A stretch of DNA of 64,000 nt. Source: Lineus longissimus. Lineage: Eukaryota > Nemertea > Pilidiophora > Heteronemertea > Lineidae. The translations under genes were made by a program, and so were the position numbers. The notes under the pieces are model-generated. The model was given only the letters and a program-made list of their open reading frames with translations, searched no databases and was not told where the DNA came from. The stretch is taken from contig NC_088320.1 of assembly GCF_910592395.1 (NCBI RefSeq), forward strand, positions 7,876,001 through 7,940,000, read 5' to 3'. Positions within the stretch are counted from its first letter, which is position 1. Each line of letters opens with the position of its first letter. Of this stretch, positions 38,601-50,600 are shown piece after piece.

Positions 38601-41600
38601 CGTGAGATCATCGAGCGTTAAGGGACTATCACAAGAGTTCCTGAGGTCTTCGGATAGTGTTGGTAGATCACGAAGCAAATGATCCTGAGCATCGGAATCA
38701 GTTGGCTCCTTTGCGAAGAGATTGGAGTAGAAATCTTTTGCCATATCCCGTATGTCGTTGGGGTCAGTGACCACTTCTCCAGATTCCTTCCTCAGGTTAG
38801 AAATTGTCCTGTTTATGCCCTTCTTCTTTTCAAAGCTAAAGAAATAAGACGTTGACGCGTTAAAATGATGCAAGAACTGGAAACGTGACCGGACACATGC
38901 TCCGCGAATTTTCCTTTCCTTCAAAGTCTGAAGTAGTTGCTTTTTCTCCTCAAGCTCAGCTGTATCGGCCAAGTCAAGTGGCTTGGGAAGCAAGTCCAAC
39001 CTATGAATCCCTTGATTTAGTTTGTTCTCCTCAGCAGCGGCTATTCTGTTCTTCCTTATGGAATGTTGCTTAGAGATCAACCTGAGCCGATTCTTTCCAA
39101 TCTCCCACCAAAGAGAGAGAGAGTCATACTGGGTTTTGCAGGCTTGCCAAGATGTCCAAAAATCACGAACTTCCCTGCCATATGCAGTCTCAGAGAGGAT
39201 ATCAGTGTTCAGACACCAGTGTGGTGAAGGAATTGACGTTTTGTTTGGTAACTGGATAAGAAGTTTTACCGGTGAGTGATCAGACCTGAAAGCTTTCAGG
39301 GTCTCCACTTGAGAAACGTGATTTGCAATGTAGTCTGAAACATAGAAACGATCAAGCCTCGCTGCGGAATTCCTTAGGTTCGTGCGACAGGACCATGTGA
39401 ATTCAATCTTATCTGGATTTTTTGAACGCCAAATGTCAATTAGCTCATGCTTATCGATGACGTCTCTCAAAGCATGACTCGAAGCAACGTTGGTTTCCTT
39501 GCCGCTCAGTCGGTCAAAACTAGGCGTAAGGGTACAGTTATAATCACCACCCACAATGAAAGGATCATCGTTGTCTATGGAAGCGAGGTATGTACCAATT
39601 GTTTTATAAAACGCTATACGATCAGCCCCATTGTTGGGCGCGTAAACATTTAGGAAGTTGAGACCGTGTCCTTTGAAGGTACCGTGGATATGAATGCACC
39701 TACTAGCTACGGGATAATTGACCGAAACATCATACCCTACCATCCTGGAAGAGAAGAGAATGGCTACTCCTCTAGCATTTATGGTTCCGTGAGAAAAATG
39801 AATAGTGCCACCCCAAGCAACGTTCCAAAATGCCTCATCTGCTGAGGAAGCGTGCGTTTCTTGTAAGAAGTAAACATCCGATTTGAGCAATTTTAAGAAG
39901 CTAAGGGTTTCTGCACGTTTTAATGAATTTTGGCAACCATTAACATTAGCCGAAATAACGGACAGAGACATAATCAAGACAACAACCAAACAAGCCATTG
40001 GAAGATACGTAGGTAGATAGAAAGTTAGGATTTATTCAGATGGTCGACAAGTCTTGTTATCTTCCTTTGGTCCCCCAACGAAAGTTTGTTTGTACTTCTG
40101 TAGTTGCGAAGACTTCTCTGCAGCTTCCCGACATCATTAGTAAACTCTTTAGCCTTTAGCAGGGGCTTTGGAGAACCTTTAACGTATTTTAGAAACTCGA
40201 TGACCCTCCTGTTCGAGAAGAGATCTCCTGATTCGTTTGCTTTTATGATGGCAAATGGGTCAGACTGTACATCTGAAGCTTGAGACATGTTGTCGAATGA
40301 GACGGATATCTGGGACATTGTGTCAAAGGAGCGATCCAGATCCATAGCTGATCCATCCTCCGCATCATCATTCCCAAGCTCCGCAATGGGTTCATCAGGA
40401 GGTTGTGCGTTTGTTGCAGATATAGTTTTTTCAATACGTGGGACCTTGCGCGAGGCCGAGTCACTATTGTGCGGTGACGTTGATGGGGTAGGCGACAAAG
40501 ACCTAGCACGCGACTTTCTAGTTGCTGGCTTGGATGGAAGGCACGCTTGATGACTGTCGTTCTTTGTCGGAACTGAATCACTCTCAGCAGCATTTCCAGA
40601 TACGTAAGGGGCCGTTAGAGAGAAGTTCAAGCCATCGAGAGTGAACGGCAAGCCCGTATCCACAAGAGTATCGACTGAGGGCGTGTCAACTGGTTGATGG
40701 GGCTGTGCATTGCCAACAAGAGGGTTGAAACTGTCTATTTGAGAGGTTTCCATAGGATCTTGCAGAGAATCCGTATTCAAACCTAGGCGTGGTTGAGTGT
40801 CATCTTGAGAGGAATCTAGATTTTGACGGTCAGTGCTGGCCTTTGGGTCCACAACAACACTCCTGATTGATTTTGAAACATAGTCTCCAACGGACTCCTG
40901 CGCTGCAGGTCCTGCGACAGTGGGAATGGCTGGGGTGCTTGTTTTTGGATCATTTGTCGAAGCCAACAAAGCGGCTTGTGCTTTTCCTGCGACAGGAGGA
41001 GCCACAGTAGTTGAATTTGCTTTTGAACGACAACGACGCGTAGGATGGCCGATTTTCTTACACATATCGCACCGTAGATTGTTATCTGTTGACAAGTAGA
41101 CCTTGACCAGGTCAGGACCAGACGGAACCATCAGAGTATACGGCAACTCTGCCCCGGGATCGAGACTTATCCTAGTTTGTCTACGAAAAGACTTGATGTG
41201 ACTTAGGCCCTTTTGCCTGGTACCAAGAGGGATGTAACGGATGTTATTGGTTACTGTTCCGAATTGACGAAGCTGCATTATTATGGCATCGTTGGGCAGA
41301 AAGGGTGGTACTCCGGAAATAATGAGGTTGGTAGTCGGCTTTCCAACCGGATGAACGTCTAAGAAGTGTCCATTCACAGTCAACCCATGAGCAGTAACAA
41401 TATTCGCAAAAGTCATAGACGTGAAGAAAACCTTCGCTTTTCTCTCACATTTAGAAGCAGCGATAATATTCTCTGCTCCGACAATTTTAGCTATTGGGAG
41501 CAAGTAATCGTCCAAGGTAGCGTCATCAATAAACCTGCATTGTATTCCGTGTTCTCGGCTCATACCCCAGAAAAGGTCCTCTTTTATCAATTGACTCATT

Positions 41601-44600
41601 GGATTATCCAATACCTCTGCAAATGATTTGCTGCTATTGATTGGTGATCTAGGCCCGTCTGCACTACCAGTGCCTGACGTATGTGTGGGCCTATTGCATG
41701 GTGTAGTGTATGCCTTGCTAGGCCCAGGAACCTGAGAATCCTGCATGATTTTGAAAACCAAAGTTCCCAAAAGCCCACAAAGGCCACAAAAAGTGACCAA
41801 AACTTACCAGCCAGAAGCTAGCCTGAATATCAACGAAAACAAAGAACCAACAAGAGGCCCAAGGGCCTGGCGCTCAGCTGGATGACCTAATAACATAGGA
41901 CTGAGGGTATAAAGTTGTAAATATCGGCTTTATACTACTGTTTGAAGGTCAAGAGAACACGTTATACCACTAAAATTTCCAATGCAGAGCTGCCAGCTGG
42001 ATGAAATATGATTGAACTAATCAGCCATGGTATGTAAATATTACAGGAGGCAACGGAAGATATCCCTAGTTCAGTATAGCTTTACAGAAAAAAATGGGAG
42101 TAACATTATTGTGTTGCTTAAAACGTCTACTTTTTACTCATGTAAGAATCGTAGTACTAATAATAACTTCAACTTATTTTCCAGTTATGATAACACAAAA
42201 CGCATCTTCATGATCATGATCTTTCTCAAACTAACTGAATGACCTATTAGTAATCGCCTTGGACGCACAACCTAACCACATATCGATCCGCCCCGACGAT
42301 CGACACATCCATTCGATTCGATAACCGGGTAACCCTCGATAAAGTTTGATAAATAAACTAGAACTGAGATTTCACAGGAGCACCTGTGAATTCATGACTC
42401 CAGGGTTGTTTTGAGGGCGATATTGTAAGAGTTGGTCTTGAGTATGGGGACGTGAAGGTCCGTGTGAGGCACCTGGGGAGAGAAGACTAGTTGAACGATG
42501 GGATCATGGAGGTATAAATAATTATTTATACCTCCATGATGGGATCTGACACGGACACTACTATTGATCTCATTATATGAATACCATTTAATTACAAATG
42601 AAACGGCCAGGGGCCATTGTGCTCACCGTAAGTATTTTTAGTAGACAGTTACAGAAAGTGCTACAGTATGTAGGCCTCTCATAATTTATACATGCATCTG
42701 TGACCAGTTAAGAGCCGGCCCTGGCCAAGTGGTGAATCCGAGACTTGTGGTTCCAAGCTTGTAGAGTCTAGGTGAAAATGATAGTGAAGAAATGTGCCAC
42801 TCCATGACAATGGTGAATATATTTTTAACTTTGACCTCAGTGACCCTGACATGTAGGTCAAATAACAAACCAGGGTGATATGTGATGTAGACACATCCAC
42901 CCGACCATAACAATTCCATCACTCGTTACACTACAGCAATCGGCAAAAACGATTTCCAAGATGGCCGCCTAATTAAATCTATGGCACCAAATAAATCAAA
43001 AAATGAAGAAAATGTAAAATAGAACTCAGAAAAGAAAAAAGGAAAAGATGAAAAATAAAAATATTTTTGGCTGTCCTTGACCGGGGTTTGAACTCACGAC
43101 CTTTGGATTGCCACAATACGAGGAAAAACCCACAAAACATGCAATTTCGGCCATACTTGAATTCCGATCTGGCTGAAACTTGGCATACAAATAGTGGCTT
43201 CTTAGATGCATCATTACACAAAATTAAAACTCTTTACATTGAACAACGACAAAACGTACCAAGAACGGTAAAGTTTTCAACTTTGACCTCTGTGAACTTG
43301 AACGGTGGGTCAAATCAAAAACCTGTAAGATATGTGATGTATCCTTGCTAGGAGTACCTACCATGAAACTTTTATCAAAAATAAATCAGTAATAAGCGAG
43401 AAATCACACTTTTTGAGTTTTGAGTTTGGGCCCCCTGGTGGCCAAGTCAATAATCAGACCGAACCAAAATTCAGTGTAAAAGGTCAACTGACCTAGGGGG
43501 TCATTTGTTCAAAGTTTCAAGTTCATAACTGTTGCGGTTGAGAAACGTGCCATAGTTACACTCAAACGGCAAATTTACGCCATTTGACCTCTGCGACCTT
43601 AAAAAGTACGTCAAATCCGAAAAATCGTGCAACATCTGAGGTAACCTTGCTAGGGGTCCCTGCCATAAAAATTTCATCAAAAACAATTTGCTAATAAGCA
43701 GGCTATTGCACTTCTTACTTTTTCTGTTTTGGCCCCCTGGTGGCAAAGTCAAGAATCAGATCAGGCTGAAATTCAGCACCAGAGGTTATCTGATATAGGG
43801 GGTTATATGTACCAAGTTTCAAGCTCATAGCTTTGGTGGTTGAGAAACGTGCCATAGTTACACTCAAACGGCCAATTCACGCCATTTGACCTCTGCGACC
43901 TTGAAAAGTAGATCAAATTAAAAACCCGTAAAATATATGATGTATCCTTGCTATGAGTACCTACCACAAAAGTTTTATCGAAAACAAGTCACTAATAAGC
44001 GAGATATCACACTTTTTAGATATCCACATTTGACCCCCTGGTGGCCAAGTAGAGAATCAGATCGGACAGAAATTTAGTGTCACGGGTCATCTGACCTAGG
44101 GGGTCATGTGTACAAAGTTCTAAGTTCATAGGCCTAGCGGTTAAAAAACGTGCCACTGTTTTTGAACTAGGATACGACGGACAACGACGACGACGGACGA
44201 CGGACACTGCAGTATTGCATAGACTCCCCTACGGTGACTGAGCCAAAAAGTGAAAACAGATCATATCATATTCCTTGGGATAAATTAAAATAGGAGTGCG
44301 GGAACAAGGTTTTTTAGCAGGAGGAAAGCGAGAACATTTTGCGCCGTCGTATTCCGATTTGGCTGGTTAGTGGTGAAATCTGCTTTTAATTTTGCAAATT
44401 AACATATTCGTTTCTCTAGTTCTAACGTTGTCTGAATTAAAGATGCTTTCCCAATGCTTGACTGGTCTGGCAAGAGGCATTGCCAGGAAAACGTGACGTC
44501 ATTTTGGCCATTCTTCTTACCGCACGCCCTCTCTCTCCGTAAAAGTTCCTGACATGGTGTGAAGTGGGAGGGCGCACAATTGGAACCACACTGCCGCGAT

Positions 44601-47600
44601 GTTAATAGTTTCTATTTATAGAATTCAGCGGCAGAGATTTTAGGCACGGAAAAAGTGGATTAACTCGACTAATCTCAATGGATTTTACCCAGGAATGTTT
44701 TCAAGGCGAGAGAAACATCTGATTTAAGTACTGCGCTTATTAGATTTCATGTTCAGGCCGAAGATTGGCCTAAAACGTGGACGAAAAGAGTGCATTATCG
44801 AGTGTTGGAGAGGTCACGTGATTGGACAAGAAACTTTTAGCTGTCAACATCAATGGCTATAATAAATATACTCCTACAGAATAGTAGAACTAATAGAACT
44901 AATTTCCGAAGTTTCCAATAGTTTGAACACAAATCAAAACATCGCCCATCAGCTGGACTCAGATCTGCATAAATTACGATAAATAATGAAGTCGTCGCTT
45001 CAATTTCGCAAAGAAAGTTGACTCCATTCGAAGGTTGTTTTGACCAAATTCTGTTGAACTCATCGTTGTGAGGGCATTTGAACACATTCTCGTTGATCTT
45101 TTCTATAAACGTGTAAAGTTTCGTACCAAAATACGTTTCCGTAAAGGCTTAAAAAGAAAATTTGTCACTTACAAAATCATCGCTCCGGTAGAAATAAAAA
45201 GGTCACCGCCATTTTCTTGATGATAGTACTCCAGGCAACCGGCGGGAAATTTAAAGCGGGGTCATCCGGGGTCAAACAACAGTTTTGCTCACTACCGCCA
45301 ACTGGTGATATAAATCCACACTAATCTATTTTATATCAAAACTTCTGTATCATGAAGACCTTTTCAACTTTATTTCGAGCTTTTATCTGCTGGAATAGAG
45401 CGTCAAAAAATTGTTTTTTCATTTACGCATTTTGCCCCCTGGGGAGCTGAATTTGAGTCGAATCGCCCAAATTTTTTTCCGAAAGCAACATTTTCTGCGG
45501 TGTTTATAAGCAAGACTAGATTTGAAGTGCCTCGGTTGTATGATTACAAAATGCCCAACTTTGCCTACAGATGGATGGATGGATGGAAGGATGGCAGGAT
45601 GGGTGGAAGGACGGACACCAATCGAATAGCTATTTGACTAGCTCCGCTGACTTTGTCAGCTGAGCTAAAAAGCGAAAAGAAACGTGAAACCTAAATAAGC
45701 GAAAACTGTGAAAGTATCGGAGACCGACATGAAACGTGACCTCCCCCTACGAGAGAGAGAGAGAGAGAGAGAAAGAGTCTGTTACACTGCCCTTACCTCA
45801 CAGTTAAAAACAACTCAAACCTAGCCCTTACGTCTACACCTAGCCCTTTTAAGTCTTTAAAGAAAGCCTGTTCGCACCAGGGCCTAAATTTCCATTGTTC
45901 TACAGTCTTATCAAAGGGTTATCAGGGCATATCTTGACAACACTGGCCCCCATGAAACATCTTTCATGGTGGTTAATAGGTCTTAACAGGCCCTCTTGCC
46001 GGTACAAGTAACTCCATGCCCTGTATAGCCAGTTTTACAGGTACACTTACCGACACAAGAGACTCCATTCCCTCTATAACCAGTTATACAGGTACACTTA
46101 CCGGTACACTTACCGGTACAAGTGACTCCATTCCTTGTATAAACAGTTTTACAGTTACAGTTACCAGTACAAGAGTCTATTCTCTATAACCAGTTTTACA
46201 GATACACCTACATGCATCTGTACAAGTGACTCCATTATCCCTATTGCCAGTTTTACAGTTACACTTATCTCTACAAGTGAATCCATTCCCTGTATAGCCA
46301 GTTTTACAGGTACACTTACAGGTACAAGTGACTCCATTTCCTATATATAGCCAGTGTTACAGTTAAAGTTACCAGTACAAGATTCCCATTCCCTGTATAG
46401 CCAGTTTTACAGGTACACATACCGGATGAGTGACTCCACTCCCTGTATAGTCAGTTTTACAGTTACATTTACCAGGACAAGTGACTCCATTCCCTATATA
46501 TAGCCAGTTTTCCAGTTACACTTACCGGTACAAGTGACTCCATCACCTGTATAGCCAGTTTTACAAGTACACTTGAATGATCCATCTGTATTTGTACAGT
46601 GGGCATTTGCATCACAATTATCCTTCTTGTTAAGACATTCATCGATATCTGAGAAAAAAATATAGAACTTGATTTAACAACAATAACATAACATTCAATA
46701 TGCACCCAAGAGAAAATTTGACTTCATTATCATCCACTAAATCTTGTTGTCAGCAATATTTTATATTTGATACTCACAACATGTGTTTGTATCATAAAGA
46801 ATAAGATCAGGCTTTACTTGTTCTGAATGTAATATGTCAGCAGTGACATCAGAATTCTAGAACAGGACTTGTCTTTTAGAAAGCGAAGGTGGTACTTCTT
46901 CGAGCTCACTTTTTAGGCCTTTCAAAGAACAATCAGATACATAAGATCTAGGTGCAAAATTTGAGCTTATATTTTGCGGCAACTGGAATTTTCATTTCAA
47001 AGATTAACTGTTTGTAATACATGTAGCTACATTTTTTACAAAAGTTGCATCCGTAATTGTCTAGCCAAGGGTATACTATAGCTAGCAACCAGTTAATGCA
47101 TAAATCTTGACTTCATTCCAATACACGACTTTTTATGAGTTTAAGCTGAAAATGGCATTAAAAAGCCTAAATCCTACACTAGCAACAGGGCCAGGGAAGA
47201 TTAATATCTCTGTACTTACCACGGCATTTTGGAATTCCATCGTAGCCAGTTTTACATTCACACTGATAAGAACCAGGGGTATTCTTGCAAACTGAATTAA
47301 CATCACTTTTACACTTCGCGTCTGTGCCGGTTAGTTTACACTCATCGATATCTGAGGGAGAAAAGAACGCCATCTATATTAAGGAATTCAGCACCATCAA
47401 CATATGTCACTATTCATAGGTCTTACTACAAATGAGATCCGTTTTCCTGTGATCCTCTGCTCAGTCTTTAAATATTTTGCCGAAATCATGAGGAAACCAG
47501 CCCTGTAAAATATTTAGTCGCCCTCCAACTTCAAGTACCCCGCTGATACTACACACGGTGATGATCGGCATATTTACCTTATCTACCTAATGGCCAGCGT

Positions 47601-50600
47601 AACCAGTGATAACACTCATGACTAATTTACTGTGATGAGGCAAAATTAGAAATAATTTGGTCGACTACAAGGCAACCAGGATGTGATAGCAAGATCGGTT
47701 ATGTAACAACATATGTTGACCTCAGCCTTTGGTCCGGCAACTCAGCAGGAGGTTACCTGGCTCAGATAAGCTGAGAGCTAAAGTCAATAAACTATTCCTC
47801 AGAAACTCTCACCTCATCAAATATCCATCCCCCCCCCCCCCCCGGCATCTAAGGCATTTTCCATTAGTTGGTGGGGGATGGTTAGGAGATAATTTTTACA
47901 GGGCTGGTTTCCTCATGTTATGGCACCAGAAGCAGTTGCGCCCAATCAGAGCGTCCCCAGTATTTGATCCTAGGACTTTAATCGACGTGGTGATAGCAAT
48001 GGTGTAGTACAGACTCGCATTTTCATTGTATATCTTGCCAATGGAAAGGAAGCACTGTCATTACACAACAACCTCGATAGTAAGATTGCGGGGTGCCATT
48101 TCTACTCATACAAACCATTACAAGCGTTACGCTCAGGTCCGCCCCCCCCCCATTGCTAAAGGGTGTTTGCACAGACAAGTGCACTCATGAGATTACAGCT
48201 TAGGTGGTATCCATCTAGGATTTTGATGCTGTGACCTACTTTCCACAGGGTTCTTACTAATACCTATATGCACCCACACACCAAATTTGGCTTTTGCTGG
48301 CTTCTCCCAGTATTGTGCTCAAAATCCAAGATGGCTGCCGCCTTGCATGTTGAAATCTCGCGAGTGCATTTACATGCCTCCACACCAAATTTGGCTTTGA
48401 TATGTCGCAAACTTCTCCAGATATCGCGCTCACAAATGGCCGGACGGCCTGACAGACGGGGGGTATTTTCATGTCCCCCCCGTTGCTCCGCTGAGGGATG
48501 TGAGATAATAAGTTTGGTACTGCAACCGAGGATGACAGTTAAATCTCGAATGCAACTTAACCTCTTGAATCCCGGTGACCGACCAGTCAGTCATTTTGAA
48601 ATAGCATTTTTTCCCATTTTATTCCCTTGAGCTGGGAAGCTAGTTTATTGCTTGTTTTAGCGTGTTTGATGTACAGTAGGGTCAGTTAGAGCATGCCTGG
48701 GTAGATGGCGCCTCGGTACCGGACTTTGGCGGTTGTATGCGGGTGCTATACATCGTGAAAGTCAGACCCAATTTTGCAACAACCACATGACCACCCTGGG
48801 ATCCCGCGATTTTCAAATTTTGGGATTCAAGAGGTTATAAAGACGTGATGTATGTCTGTACTTCAGCCTATGAGGGGAAAAGTCTCAGGGATGTGTGTAC
48901 AGGGCCGGAGAAGCAAACATCAACCCAATCCATCATTCCCAATCATTCCATCACAAGATTTACCTTCACATTTTGTCTCAGCTGTGTTGAGGGCATATCC
49001 GTCCATCACGCAGACACATGTCTCAGCGGAGTTGATCTGAACACACGCTGTATTTGCATCCACAGTACAAGTGCCTTTACCACTGTTCGTCGTACAAGGA
49101 GTAGTTGCTGTAAAGAACAAAAAGGCAGCTACAGTCCAAGTCACAATTGACATCCGTTAATTCGCGTCAGTTGCGAGTGAGTTGCGCGTAACCTACGCAT
49201 GTCGATTGCGCAGAATGTGACGTCGTGGGAATTTTTACTCATTTGGCGTATTCCAAATCATGAATTTTGACATCAAATCACCGTAGAAGGCTCATTATGA
49301 AACAAGACCACTAATGAATATTCATAGGTTGGAGGGTCGAGGCCTATCAATTAGACGAGTGCATGTTTTTAACTCTCAAGTACATATTTGGAGAGGTATT
49401 GAAAAAATATTTGTTGTGGCAAGTCTACAGATATAAAGAAATTATTTGATGAAAAAATTAATTTCGAATTTTGCTAATTGGGTAATAGGGGGCGTGTTTT
49501 GAGTTTTTTCTGCCAGTTGGCTGAAAAGAGTGGAAATATCAAAGTCTGTCTAATTTGTCGATTATCAAAAAATTTCCGTGGTCAATCACCAGTTTATTTT
49601 TCACCATTTACTTGCTCGACTGTCCGGAATAACATAATCTAAATTTCAGATTCACAACAACATGCATTCTTTGATCCGTCGCGGTCAAACATTGACAATT
49701 TAACTGCTAAAAGCCTCAAAAAATCAATTGTGGTCTTGTCTCTTATACTTTCCCAAGCTTTCACTCAGCTGTATGGTCCTACCAGAGGGTACGTCAAATA
49801 ATCTCGATTGACCCGTTTATAGTGTAAATTTAAATCAAAATCCGGCAGTTTTAGAACAGATCATAACGCCCTTCTTCACCTACCTTTACAAGTTAACTTA
49901 TCCCCGACGTCTAATGTAAAGCCTGTAGCACAATTGCATGTATAGCTCCCGATTGTATTCGTACAGTTCTGAGTACATTTATCCTTGAGGTTGACGTCGG
50001 CTGTGGTGCATTCATCGATATCTAGAAATAAACATGACAATATAGCATTTACTACTCTCATCACCACAGCGCAGAAAACTCATAATACTGGTGGTCCAGG
50101 AAAATAGAAATGCAGTTATACACAATGCCATAGTGCAGTTATTATGCATGCAAATTTGCTGAACCTTGGTATTCATGTATCTGCCTACACAACAGCAATG
50201 TTGAAATTGACATTCAAGTCGAATTTAAGCTATTCGAAATTTTCAAATTTCACAGTAGGCCTTTAAACTCACAAATTTTTCCACCTATCAACTTTTGCCA
50301 ATCGTGAAAATTCCACAAAAAATAAATATTTTCCCAATTTTTATTTGGTCTATCACAAAATTTCTTTCAGTTTTAATTTCGAACCAAAATTTATATATGT
50401 AACCCTGTCAGCACGGCAAAATGAGTCGCATGTCGCACAGAAGATGAGCCTAAAATGACACCAGGACATAATAGAAGAAATTGATATACTTAGATTTCAC
50501 ATAAGGCAGACAATAGCGAAATGAACCAGTCGTCTCAACCTGTCAAGCTCGGAGTGACATGCAACTCATTTGGCATGGCGGGTCATATATTTGCAATTTT

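Larger units (their letters stand above)
35561..41850 (-). mobile_element. Full-length Tx1/L1-like non-LTR retrotransposon
   Basis: Two intact, adjacent ORFs (27 bp apart), a 3' UTR of about 490 bp and a (TC)n 3' junction make up a minus-strand LINE of about 6.3 kb. ORF1 has a CCHC knuckle; ORF2 has an APE endonuclease, RT and a C-terminal zinc-binding motif, as in the Tx1 group. There are no visible stops or frameshifts, so it may be young. The 5' boundary near 41850 is uncertain; it abuts the AACAAGAGGCCCAAGGGCC start of another repeat. It lies in the 11.4-kb intron between exons 7 and 8. Confidence 0.88.
41852..45672 (+). repeat. GGCCC-headed interspersed repeat, interrupted by RepA
   Basis: It starts AACAAGAGGCCCAAGGGCC...GCTCAGCTGG and seems to end at CAGCTGAGCTAAAAAG after a (GGAT)n stretch near 45570-45615. 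The same head occurs alone at 32345. The end pair GCTCAGCTG/CAGCTGAGC is inverted. RepA sits inside. The remaining interior has no coding frame I recognise. Whether head and tail belong to one element is inference. Confidence 0.45.

Noticed and set aside
43501-43752. A conserved small gene shared by 43.5 and 61.5 kb
   Set aside because: The matching frames exist only because the two RepA copies are nearly identical; they carry no recognisable domain.
46469-46705. A 78-codon open frame over exon 7
   Set aside because: It is out of frame with the DIDEC EGF reading, which has conserved cysteines and matching splice phase.
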